Shown here in pieces: positions 12,578-23,549 of a DNA stretch of 58,588 nucleotides (position 1 is its first letter; every line of letters begins with the position of its first letter). Source of the stretch: Gloeophyllum trabeum ATCC 11539. Taxonomy: Eukaryota; Basidiomycota; Agaricomycetes; Gloeophyllales; Gloeophyllaceae. A model generated the notes under the pieces. That model was not told the origin of the DNA and did no database searches. It saw only the letters and a program-made list of their open reading frames with translations. The stretch is from contig NW_006920412.1 of NCBI RefSeq assembly GCF_000344685.1, forward strand, positions 1,896,625 through 1,955,212, in the 5' to 3' direction. Both the position numbers and the translations under genes were made by a program.

Positions 12578-13824
12578 TCAGTAGAGCAGGCCACCGGCAA
12601 TGACTGAACTAATCCACGCAGCCATGGGAACGACGTTCTGACCGGTTGAGAGAGCTCTGCCTAAATTAACCAACCCAGGACCAGCTGACAGAAACGCTGA
12701 GCATACAACCAATGAAGCGAAACGAATAGATCCACGTACGACAGAGACCCTCCATTCCCCACCCAATCCCAAATATAGCCGCTCCGAACAGAAGGCGTCC
12801 GTCAACCTTACCTGACTTAGGTACGGACCAAGGTCCGCCTAGCCGAGGATGCTCTCCACGACCATAGCGATAGAGGAGGGTAGTTAAAGGTAAGGCACCG
12901 AGGGTGAGAAAGGCGAGCGAGGGGTCGAAGCTACGGTCGAAAGGAAGGACGAGGAAGCCAATGACTTTCAGCGGCTCCGTGAGGTTGGAGACTCGGAGGG
13001 CTAACGCAAAATCTAGGCTACTGGTCAGGAACACCAGTAACCGACTTGTGGCAGACTTCCGATGCATCCCTTCACCTTCCCCTTCGGGGACAAGTTGAGG
13101 GGCCTATAGATCGAGAGTCTTAGCGTGAGGATATATACGGACACAGAGTCATACTTACGTGGAAATAGAGAGCAGCCTGAATTGCTAGAGGAAGAGTTTG
13201 TAAGGCGATCAAAGGCTTCGCTAGGGGACTCAGAGTCCAATCCATGGAACCCTGTGAAGGTAAGGATTTTGCGTGCAGGAGGAGGGCGGTAAGGATTCCC
13301 GTAGCGGAGAATGTCACTGTAGCGGCCAGGGAACTGAAACAGTAGGGCTTGAAACGGACGGACAAGGTCAAAATCTTCACACTTACCGCAAAGAGAAACG
13401 CGAGATGCCACAAATCATGTGTCTGTAAAGCAGTGAGTAACTGAGAAATCGGTTAGAAGAATTCAATCATTACCCAGAAGTACAGCCGTTCGCAAGCTGC
13501 ACCTTAATCAGTAGGTGGCATCGGATCATCAACATGAATTCCTACTTTGGCGCCCATTCCTACTAGTAAGCCGGATGTGATAATCCGGGGCAGATTGTTA
13601 TCGAAGGTTGTGGGTCCCTTGCCCTCAATGGCTCCTACTATCAGCCCGCCGAGGACAAGACCAAGGACACCCGCAAGAGCTTCATTTCCTCCTCTGGCAG
13701 CTCTGTGAAGGAAGCCAGAGATACCGAGCACGTTTCCATTCAACACCAGAAGACCGTGTACGGAGAGGGAGATGCCAAAGCCTCCCAGTAGGGATTGTAG
13801 AGGCGTGCTGTGGACCTGGTTCAT
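12578..13824 (-). CDS. YeeE/YedE-family (DUF395) sulfur-compound membrane transporter
   Basis: Multi-helix membrane protein of the family whose bacterial members import thiosulfate. Five to six exons join in frame at GT..AG sites. The N-terminal half contains SLLGGFGISLSVHGLLVLNG, NVLGISGFLHRA, then LLVGMGAKVQLANGCTSGHM and ICGISRFSLRS, where the GCTSGH cysteine is a family hallmark. The second half has LLFGAAIFGIGWGMEGLC, which splices to PGPGLVNLG, giving the second hallmark GLCPGPG. The final residues are WISSVIAGGLLY. Conserved Cys residues in both repeats suggest the sulfur-relay mechanism known from bacterial YeeE is kept. The substrate in fungi is an inference. About 350 residues, with 9 or so predicted helices. 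Confidence 0.87.
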
Positions 13825-16185
13825 GTATCCAAGAAATAGGAAAAAATTTGGGGCCTGACTGTGCGCTTGCCCTCTCTGCCATATATGCGGGCGAGCATTC
13901 GGAATACGGCATAAATGGATGAGGTCCTTGGCAACTTACGAATCTCGACGCGATCACGTGCCCAGGACGAGTATCACACTCATCCTCCTGCCTGAGTCCA
14001 GTGGAGCATCACCCTCGATATATTATCTCGACTTTGACGGTTGAACGATAGGACTTACATTAGCTTCCGCAGAACGGACGTGACTGCACCTGTACAAGCC
14101 TTCAAAGTACCCGACGTTGGTCGCGGCAAGTATTTTGACTGCTAAACCGAGATTATAGCAGAGTTCATCTGACCATGCCTCCGGGAGGGACGGGATGATC
14201 TGAGCCGACCTCCTTCTAGACCTTCTACGGTCGAAGCATCTTGGGAGAGGAGCTCAGGGTGTGCCCAAAAGGAGCCCCGGAAAGGACTAGCGTGTCCAGT
14301 CCCCGACTCCCACGGTAGTTGGGAGGAGGGTTCTGTCGGGAAGAAATGGTCGCTCCACCATACAACCTGCTCTTGCCGTGAGAACCTCATGTAAGCAGGG
14401 ATCCCGACCGGACCGATGCCACTTTTGTTTCGACTTGAAGACAACTGCCCGCACACACCTGACATGAATGATCAAGTGATACAAGTGTGTAGCATTTGAT
14501 AAAAGGATGGATTCAAACAAGTGAGGCCGATAGATGAGACTAGTATCTCTGAGCGGGAACCGGTAACTCGAGGAAACCCCTTTAAATACTGATGTAGATA
14601 TAAGACAGGACTATGTGAATACTGTGTATTTATCCATCAAGAGTGGCATTCCGCAGCTTGACCAGACACTAGTACTGGAATACTTAATGGTTTCTGACTG
14701 GAGTCGGGGATTGGCACTTGCGCCACTATGATCCATCAGATTTTGCCCCAAGGTCATCTATCATGTGAAAGTCATGGTTGTTTGAGGTTGCCGACCAAGG
14801 TGGTCGGGGCATGCTGTCGACTTTAGGTGACTAGTCAGTGCCCTACACAACACTGCTTGTAGATGTCTGGAAGGGGCTCAAAGGGCTTCGTATATTGCAT
14901 GCCATTATACTATATAACTATACTTAGTGTAATAAGTCTTTCTAGTTTGTCTGCAGTGGTACATGTATGAGGAACACTCTGCCCTCCAGTAAGCCCTTTG
15001 CTGCGCGTTTGCCGCCAATATCCGAAAAGGGCATATTTGGTGTGGCCAAACAACATGCGCAGAAACGTGATGCTCAGTGTCTTATGCAAATGACTGTACA
15101 ATGAATGAACAGTATAAGATTTTCATATCATTAATCGGTCAGACTCAGCTGCGGCGGTCCCCCCCCCCAACCATGTGTGACACAATGTTAGCACAAGCTT
15201 GCAAACTCGAACAGGACGAGTATTGAGCATGTTTGACTTGAGTACAGAAAAAGCACCATACCTCAAGAATATATTATTAATGCTGGATATGATGGCTGGA
15301 TGCCCACACCTGTACCTAGCTAACAACCCATCCTTGAGCTGCTAGTAGAGCAGGTATGATATATTTTTGAACACCGTAATTCCAAAGGGTACTGTAGGAT
15401 AGCGGTGACCAGTTTGTATGGTGAGAGCGCACCAACTGGGCCTGTTATTACTCCGTCTACATTGGTGAGAGATAATTCCTGATTCCTTGGGTAATGTGTC
15501 AATATCCACGACACTTATAGAACTGAGGAAAGAATCCAAGAGACATACATCAGTTTGTTACTCTAATTCTGTTTCCTTACCCTTTGGTCTGATAAAAAAG
15601 CACTTGGAGCTTATGTTCATGTGCTCCAGATGCCCCCCTCAGCTCATGTTCGACAAAAAGCTTTGAGCGGCTCATTTTAGTATAGTGTGGCCCTATTTAG
15701 TAACTGCCCACATGTTTTCCGCCACCTTTAGCTAATCCACCAGTGCAGGGAACAGGAAACATTTTCTGGCCCTAAGGCCTAAGTACTTGCTGAGTCAAAT
15801 GGCCTCATCCTGAGTACAGGCAACAGTAAATATTTTGTAGTAAGTCTATGAGGCATCATGTCTTGTTTCATGAAAATCCAGAGGTGCCTGAAAAGTGTTT
15901 GGTGCAATCTGACAGTATATGGCCAACACGCGTTGTTTGTGAGTAAAGTTGAGCTTTCAGTCGTTGGAGACTCTGTGTCCTCCAGATGTATGTAATGGAC
16001 CACACACAACTTACAAAGTCAAATCTAAAGAGGCACAAAACAGCCGTGGGTATAAGTGATCGGGGTCCTACAGCCTTTTCCCGTGGTCTGCCAGACTTTG
16101 CCTGCAAACTTGAAGCTCAGACTTCTCATGCTTCATAGTTTGGACAGAATGTAGTGTACAGCCCATGCTTGTCACTGTGGTTCGG
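13825..16185. other. Gene-free interval at the start of the transposon island
   Basis: The first 130 bases are probably the promoter and 5' UTR of the YeeE-type gene. Beyond that I recognise no coding exon. One compact foldback repeat is present at about 14985-15090. The ORFs in this interval are short and of low quality. Confidence 0.5.
14985..15090. repeat. Foldback relic related to the MITE at 40415
   Basis: Two arms lie almost back to back and contain GAAAAGGGCATAT and CAAACAACATGCGCAG. These closely match the inverted arms of the MITE at 40415-40702 (GAAAAGGGCATATTCGCGG, CAAACAACACGCGCTGCG). It is probably an internally deleted copy of the same family. Confidence 0.55.
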
Positions 16186-16641
16186 GTGAAATGTAGGGTT
16201 CCGTACATTTGGGAGGGCTCCTTATTAGCACTGCTAATTTGCAGGTCACTGGCCGGAGGAGGTGTAATTTACTGTTAATTAGCAATGGGGCCCCATGGTC
16301 TGCATTAATTAGCGCTAATTAGCATGCTAATTTGGCCTAATTTGCGTGTTAATTACAAAAAGCTACCAAGTATCCCAAGAGGCCATCAGCCCAGTGGTTT
16401 TTATGTTTGTGTACTGGTAGCAATCTAACATGACCACACAAAATGTGATTAGTACAGTTAGTGGACCTACAAGACAGGGCTATGTGCACATGTAGGATGC
16501 GTACTGAGTGGATGAAATTAACCAAAATTAACATGCTCAAAACTGGGACCATCACTTTAGCTTGTAATTAATGCTAATTTACAACTGCTAATTAGCAAGT
16601 GTAATTTTCATGGCCCAAATTTACGGAACCCTAGTGAAATG
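16186..16641. mobile_element. hAT-type MITE with perfect 8-bp target duplication (GTGAAATG)
   Basis: The element body is 16194-16633 (440 bp). Its ends are inverted: TAGGGTTCCGTACATTTGGG on the left, and the right end is the complement with one mismatch in 20. GTGAAATG occurs directly outside both ends (16186-16193 and 16634-16641). An 8-bp duplication with TA(G/A)-type short inverted ends is the hallmark of hAT superfamily insertions. The interior has no ORF and is rich in TAATTAGC/GCTAATTA motifs in subterminal positions. It is non-autonomous. Confidence 0.9.
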
Positions 16642-19156
16642 GTAGTCCAAATTTGGAGCACCTAGTCAGTCACAACTTGCAAGCCGCGTATTGATATCAT
16701 GACAGCCATTTGCAGATCAATGGGCCCATTTTTGAAAATCTTTACAGTTGGACCATGTCATACAAGAAATTTCAACTGCCTGAGAGACAGAAATCAGGCC
16801 ATCTGGACTTCTCTACCTTCTTCTGACGTCCCTGATACCCACTTCTTTATATCTCCATGGAGGATGGAAGTGGCTGATGCGAGCGGGACTGCTTTAGGCA
16901 TGTGGAAGTGTTTGTAGCAAACATCCAAAGATCTCTCATGGATCCAGATCTCTGCAGTATTATAAACAACATCACCTCAATTCAACTATTCATGTGCCAA
17001 CTGCCTTAGAGTAATACACAATCCTCTGTGTGGGTAACCTAAGTAGGTGTTGAATTGAACAAGCATTGGGAGGCCAAGTAGACTCTTTGAATGTGTTTCC
17101 AGACCATCAATGCCAAAACCTTGCAGACACTGTCTGCAAAGCTTCGATCCTTGATCAATGGCCCAGTATCTGTTGCAATTTTTCTGGTGACTTGGACAAT
17201 TGATGCTGTTGTTGGTTTGCGCTGCATGATTGTCCCCATATATGCTGAATCTGATCCACAGCAGGGTAGAAATGATGCCTATAACTGACTGGGAAGATTA
17301 CATGAGGAGCAGTCCTTGCGAAAATTAGTTGGAAATCTGGCCTACTTTGAGTCATCGGCCGTGCCATGACATCTTATCTGTTACTCACTGCGTGTATTTG
17401 TTGTCTGAGTACACACAAGTAGCTGCAACTGGCTTGTGTTTTCAGGCAGTGAATACATGGGCTCCTTGTATGATCAGACACCTACGAGACCTGCCACAGA
17501 ATATACTAGAGTTGGAACCCGTGGCCTTGCCACTGGAGTCTACTGTCATGTTCTTCTTGTTTGTGATCCAAGAAAATAAAGCTACATGTTTTCACAAATT
17601 TTTATGACTCCTGTTTATCATACACAATGTGATGTTGGTCCTGACTCTCGGTGCCGGCACTTACATGCCACCTCCCTTGCCCAGGATCTGTTGCTGTGCT
17701 CTAGATACAAATCCCACTGTGTGCAAACCTCCACCCATGGTCATAACCTGAGATAGAAATAGATAAATTACTGATATTTTAGTTTTACCCTTTGCAAGGA
17801 CTGGATGATTTCAGCTCCAGCCAAAATCTGAGATACCCTGCTTAACTATCTGAGCCCATTTAAGTTTCACAGTGTCTCATGCAGCCCCTCCCTTCAACAT
17901 CCATTGGGCCAGGATATGTACACCACTTCCACTGGGAATGTCTGAGGAGGGTGTCAGTTACTTTCCCCATTCCCCTAGCATCCCCATTCCCTGTTTACTT
18001 CCCGAGCCCAGGGGGGCCTGTTTAGCCACCCTGTCCTCTCCTTGTTTCATCAGCTAATGCCCTGAGCCTCTATTTCATTCCAGGGATGTAGAATATCAAG
18101 CAAAGCACAGCTGATAGTATGATTATGGGTCAAAGCAAGCTGGCTTGGGCTTGTAATATGTGTAAGTCTGGTGCATATTCTACTTCTTGTGGGAGTCTTA
18201 CAACATGTGCCATCCAAATAATGGCTGGCCCAGGCGTCCACAAGTCTGATACATATTGTAATACTGGTACTTATTCCAATTGATTATATGCTAACTATAT
18301 TCAGATACCAGTTATGGGAAATTTTGCTGATGTCCCGGCACCAGTGGGCATGCCAGGAACATCTCCTGGCTGGGAGAACACTTTCTTGGAATGGTCCTTG
18401 CTGGAGCATAAACTGCACATGAATAATAAAAATTGCCCTTTCATTCTTTCTGTCTGTACCATGTTCCACTACAGAGCATCCTAGGAAAGTGTTCTCCCAC
18501 CCGTGCCATGAAAGATGAATGTCCAGTGACGGGACACCAGTCCTTGCCCACTGTGACAGCTGACAAGAAACAGGCAGTGCAGGCTATGTAAGCTCCTCAT
18601 GGGTAGAGCACACGCAGTGGTTGAGCTAACATTTCTACTCAAGAAAATCCTCCTCCCTACTACCGCGGGAGTTGGGGATGTGTCATGTATGGGTGAATAG
18701 GGGTGAATACCTTGCAAATTGTGGACCAGGTGATGCATAGGCAGTAGTGTTGTGTAGAATTAATTCTGATATCTCATAGCAGAGATTTGTAACTGATGCT
18801 TGCTGTTTCCAGGCTTAAGCAATGTTTTGGTGGCCGGGAGGCCGGCTAAAACATTGTGAGTGAATGTTGTCAAACTGAAATATTGCTGAGGATATCCCAG
18901 ATCACAGAGTCTACAAGCTTGTTCACTAACTGTTGCCTTCGATAGATGGGAGCCGCAGCAGCATCTAATGATACTCCAACTTGGACATGCATATGGTATC
19001 ACAAGTGTTTGCATAAGAAACTGAACTTTGTATTTCTGCATGCATTGTTTGCCGACACCAAATATACCCTTTTCATGTAACACAAATGTGCACTGTACTG
19101 ATAACTGAATTCTAGGGGAATCGGAACATGACAGAGAGTCCACCAGGAGTCCACTA
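16642..19156. other. Intergenic repeat-island DNA, no gene recognised
   Basis: Short ORFs (up to about 127 codons) appear on both strands, but none has a domain or supported splicing. Around 18360-18500 there is a loose inverted similarity (GGGAGAACACTTTC against GAAAGTGTTCTCCC), suggesting another decayed foldback element. Confidence 0.45.
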
Positions 19157-20188
19157 CTATCATTGAGGGGGTTGTGAAAAATTTGCAGAACCCCCTCACC
19201 CCCTTATGTCACGTTCTACACTCAACCAAAAAATATCGGGCAACAGGTAGATATACACTAGAGTACACCTGCTGCGCAGTCAGAATGAGAATATCTGCTC
19301 TGGTTGAGGAGAGGGAGAGAAAACATGTCATCTCAGCGATGGGAAAGAAACAGTATCTCCTAGATCTCTCATGATGAGCTAAATGAGCCAACGAGAGTTG
19401 GGTTGGGGTATCATATAGAGGGCATCTACAGGATGGAATCCCAGCCCGATAGGTGAAATAGTGAGTGTGTCGAGATAGAGAGGTGGCTTTGCACATCTCC
19501 TGAGCCCATATTGTGACAAAGGTGTGATGCCACTTGCAGCCAGCTCCCACTGTGACCGTACTTTTGCAGAACCCCCTACATGAACTGGCATTTCTTTCCT
19601 ACTTTCTACAGGCTGCATAAAATGAGAAAAAATGATGAGGACATTCATTACTAAGTTACACACAATATACAGAAAATCCAATAAGAATCCTTCAAGTGTG
19701 CAGGGTGCTACAGGCCGAATGCAATACTTTTTGCAGAACCCCCTCAATGATATCGTGTGTGACACTTAGTCACTGCTACTTTTGTACAACGGTTATGGAT
19801 GGTCAGATTTTCCACCGTTTCCTTATTCCTCTGGTGAAAGCACTCAGTTTGATGATAGGATCATTTCCACCAGACAGATTTCCGAAATACCCAATATCGA
19901 AGGAGTTATAAATCTGACTGACCTGAATTGGCCACATATGTGCATACTTACCATATATAGGCCGTCTAGTTACCATATATGGGTACCTGCTTATAAATAG
20001 CTCACGTGGCAAATGCGGGAAACTCCTGCCAAGAGGCCCTTTTTCAACCGAGACATGTTTCTTAAGTGTCTTTGATGCTATACAAAGGCTCTTCAGCTGC
20101 TAAAATACAAAACTGAAAATCAAAAATTTTCTGCAGCCAATCTGGCCACTGTTGCAAAGTAGTGGTGACTAAGTGTCACGCACCATAG
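19157..20188. mobile_element. CATTGNGGGGG-family MITE copy 3, split by a nested MITE
   Basis: The left end CTATCATTGAGGGGG follows a TA at 19155-19156. The matching right end CCCCCTCAATGA stops at 19750 and is interrupted there. After the nested element (19753-20185) the missing terminal bases TAG resume, and a TA duplication follows at 20189-20190. Removing the insert and one TA restores an element of about 597 bp with the same ends as copies 1 and 2. Confidence 0.8.
19751..20187. mobile_element. TA-flanked MITE nested inside MITE copy 3
   Basis: The element is 19753-20185 (433 bp) with inverted ends about 37 bp long containing GTGACACTTAGTCAC. TA lies on both sides (19751-19752 and 20186-20187). 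It has no transposase ORF. It sits exactly at the TA inside the right terminal repeat of the older MITE. Confidence 0.82.
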
Positions 20189-20190
20189 TA

Positions 20191-20360
20191 CAGTCAACTC
20201 TCCCTCAACCCATACCTCCAATAACCCATAACCTCTAATAACCCATACATTTTTGCATCCACTGATTTGGTTCCTAATTAATCGTCATGACAACCCATAA
20301 CTTTCTGATACCCCATAACCCATACCTTTCTGAAGGGTCCATAACCCATAAAGCGTCCTA
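20191..20360 (+). repeat. Possible pogo-like element end with CCCATA subterminal repeats
   Basis: It begins CAGTCAACTCTCCCTCAACC directly after a TA. About ten imperfect copies of AACCCATA follow over 150 bp. A CAGT start after TA, with subterminal tandem motifs, resembles pogo/Fot1-type termini. I found no inverted partner, so this may be a truncated copy. Confidence 0.4.
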
Positions 20361-21027
20361 TTTTTAGCCCAATCAGAGCCATATGGACCACCATTTATTA
20401 CTGTTATACTAATTACTGTCATATTCTGACCCAGCCCATACCAATATGGTGTTGCACACCCATACCGGGCCACACGTAGCATAATGTGGCATCACGGACT
20501 GTCCGGCATATAACGAATTGCCAGCCACATTTCACGCAGCCCACCGCTGTCACAGTCTGTCACACCCTGGTAACCCATAGTCTCCAATAAGGCTGTAAGG
20601 CCACACTTGTGTGGCAGGACCTGCTACCTTGGCCATGAACTCATTTATTTATATGCTGGGCAAGCTTTCAATTTATGGAATTCAAGGTCTCTGTGCTTCA
20701 TTGCAGTAAAGGCCTGAGCGAGAAATATGATTCAGGACATCTTATGTCTGACCTTGCCATACCTCCGGTGGCCAAGCAGACCTTGATGTGCAACAGTACG
20801 TTGATAAGCCTCAGGATTGTCTGACCCCCGAAAATGCGGACTCAGTGCATCATACAAGCCCTCCGGACCTTATTCAACACAGCGCTCACACGCCTCTAGG
20901 CTTCTATGGGCTCTAAAGAATTGCTCTATTTTAGCTCCAGACTTCCTAGCATCCCCGAGGCTTACACGGACCCATTCCGGGATTTATCTCCGCGAACAGG
21001 AGCTCCGGAGCGACTTAACCAATGCGA

Positions 21028-21922
21028 CTTCTAGATGAATTAGCTCTGGGGCCCGCGGATGCTTCTATCAAGGGGCATCGTCCTCATGCCCAACCTCCAA
21101 CACTCACTCCCCCTCATTTCCATCAAAATACCGAAGGTGCGGACGTATACGAGTCACCATGAGGTCAGCATCAGTCAGCAAGTGGCCAGAGGTAATTAGC
21201 ACGTGACTGGCACATTGCACGGAGTGATGGGAGCGCTTGGGGCAGGTGGCGGAGCGTCGAGGCGACCTATAGGGGCTGGGACGAGCAAGTGGGAGTGCAA
21301 GGGAGTCGTATGGTGCATGGTATAGCGGAGGAAAGTGCTGAGCAATCCTGTGGGTAGCGGCGTTTATTTGTTATTTATCTCCGGACGGTCACAAAGCCAT
21401 TCCTGTAGTATAAATTGTACAAAGTAGCGTACAGAAGAAGAAGTTTTGCACTTCACCATCTCAGAGAATTAGTGTTACGGTCTCAGCGACCCTCGAAGTT
21501 TGAAAGCGTCGAACTTAGCGAATTATAACCAATCCTAGCTTTGCCAATAGGCCTGACTCGTCGAGTGATTTATCTCCGCCGTCGATTTAATTATCTCCGG
21601 TGAGTCCTACATAGTGAAATAAAATTAACCAAGGCTCTCTAGCAATTTCTACCACCGCGAGCACGATCCTACAACAGGCATCGTTGCTTGCGACTTTGAT
21701 TGCGACTTTTCAGAGATAAATACTCCGGAGCGTCAACTAGCATTTGTTTCAGGTGTCAAAGTGTTTGTTTTATTTTTCTAGGTCTTCCTATGGACTACCC
21801 TACGTTGTCTTACTCCTCCTTCCCCCTCAAACTATTAAAATACCCCTCAGTTGTCTCAGACCGCCTCCACCCATACCGCTGGTGTTAGGTTTATTTCTTT
21901 TGGTCCTTGGTGATTGTTGTGT
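21028..21922 (+). repeat. 895-bp direct duplicate, left copy (ends at the gap)
   Basis: Identical, as far as compared by eye, to 22395-23289. It ends at the first N. The constant offset is 1,367 bases. Confidence 0.9.
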
Positions 21923-22394
21923 NNNNNNNNNNNNNNNNNNNNNNNNNNNNNNNNNNNNNNNNNNNNNNNNNNNNNNNNNNNNNNNNNNNNNNNNNNNNNN
22001 NNNNNNNNNNNNNNNNNNNNNNNNNNNNNNNNNNNNNNNNNNNNNNNNNNNNNNNNNNNNNNNNNNNNNNNNNNNNNNNNNNNNNNNNNNNNNNNNNNNN
22101 NNNNNNNNNNNNNNNNNNNNNNNNNNNNNNNNNNNNNNNNNNNNNNNNNNNNNNNNNNNNNNNNNNNNNNNNNNNNNNNNNNNNNNNNNNNNNNNNNNNN
22201 NNNNNNNNNNNNNNNNNNNNNNNNNNNNNNNNNNNNNNNNNNNNNNNNNNNNNNNNNNNNNNNNNNNNNNNNNNNNNNNNNNNNNNNNNNNNNNNNNNNN
22301 NNNNNNNNNNNNNNNNNNNNNNNNNNNNNNNNNNNNNNNNNNNNNNNNNNNNNNNNNNNNNNNNNNNNNNNNNNNNNNNNNNNNNNNNNNNNNN
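21923..22394. other. Assembly gap (472 N)
   Basis: A run of undetermined bases. It is flanked by the same 895-bp sequence on both sides, which points to unmerged overlapping contig ends rather than missing genome sequence. Confidence 0.99.
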
Positions 22395-23289
22395 CTTCTA
22401 GATGAATTAGCTCTGGGGCCCGCGGATGCTTCTATCAAGGGGCATCGTCCTCATGCCCAACCTCCAACACTCACTCCCCCTCATTTCCATCAAAATACCG
22501 AAGGTGCGGACGTATACGAGTCACCATGAGGTCAGCATCAGTCAGCAAGTGGCCAGAGGTAATTAGCACGTGACTGGCACATTGCACGGAGTGATGGGAG
22601 CGCTTGGGGCAGGTGGCGGAGCGTCGAGGCGACCTATAGGGGCTGGGACGAGCAAGTGGGAGTGCAAGGGAGTCGTATGGTGCATGGTATAGCGGAGGAA
22701 AGTGCTGAGCAATCCTGTGGGTAGCGGCGTTTATTTGTTATTTATCTCCGGACGGTCACAAAGCCATTCCTGTAGTATAAATTGTACAAAGTAGCGTACA
22801 GAAGAAGAAGTTTTGCACTTCACCATCTCAGAGAATTAGTGTTACGGTCTCAGCGACCCTCGAAGTTTGAAAGCGTCGAACTTAGCGAATTATAACCAAT
22901 CCTAGCTTTGCCAATAGGCCTGACTCGTCGAGTGATTTATCTCCGCCGTCGATTTAATTATCTCCGGTGAGTCCTACATAGTGAAATAAAATTAACCAAG
23001 GCTCTCTAGCAATTTCTACCACCGCGAGCACGATCCTACAACAGGCATCGTTGCTTGCGACTTTGATTGCGACTTTTCAGAGATAAATACTCCGGAGCGT
23101 CAACTAGCATTTGTTTCAGGTGTCAAAGTGTTTGTTTTATTTTTCTAGGTCTTCCTATGGACTACCCTACGTTGTCTTACTCCTCCTTCCCCCTCAAACT
23201 ATTAAAATACCCCTCAGTTGTCTCAGACCGCCTCCACCCATACCGCTGGTGTTAGGTTTATTTCTTTTGGTCCTTGGTGATTGTTGTGT
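22395..23289 (+). repeat. 895-bp direct duplicate, right copy (starts at the gap)
   Basis: It begins at the first base after the gap and repeats 21028-21922 without visible change. Beyond 23289 the sequence runs on to the natural end of the 1.13-kb element near 23303. Confidence 0.9.
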
Positions 23290-23549
23290 GTCTGTGCATA
23301 TCAATGTTTTGACTCATGCTCCATTTTGTCAAAGTACATACAGTGTACAGTATATCTTACGGTGAGCCTGCCAGAGAGGCCCAGAGCGTGTGAAGTGAGG
23401 TCTAAGTGTGCAAAGGCAAGTCTGATGGAATCTTATATGCCATTTGTTTAGGGTAGGTCAGATCTTCGACAGATCTTGCAAAAATGGCGGGTGAGTTGAT
23501 TACAGACTCGCTCTCAAAACCCACTACCCAAGGTAGCGGGAAAAACCCA

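Larger units (their letters stand above)
20802..23303 (+). mobile_element. 1.13-kb repeat element, forward copy (carrying a duplicated block and a gap)
   Basis: It begins TGATAAGCCTCAGG and ends GTGCATATCA, so it has only short TGATA/TATCA inverted termini. After removal of one 895-bp duplicate and the N run the unique length is about 1,135 bp. This matches the inverted copy at 25825-26958 with scattered substitutions. The interior is rich in recurring TTATCTCCGG, GGAGATAAAT and GAGCTAATT motifs and encodes no recognisable protein. Superfamily unassigned. Confidence 0.65.

Noticed and set aside
21744..22529. A long ORF of 261 codons and others of similar length around the N run
   Set aside because: The frames are open only because undetermined bases contain no stop codons. 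The real parts are short and lie in a non-coding repeat.
20802..23303. LTR retrotransposon with the 895-bp blocks as LTRs
   Set aside because: The blocks do not begin TG or end CA, there is no primer-binding site or polyprotein, and their edges coincide exactly with the assembly gap.
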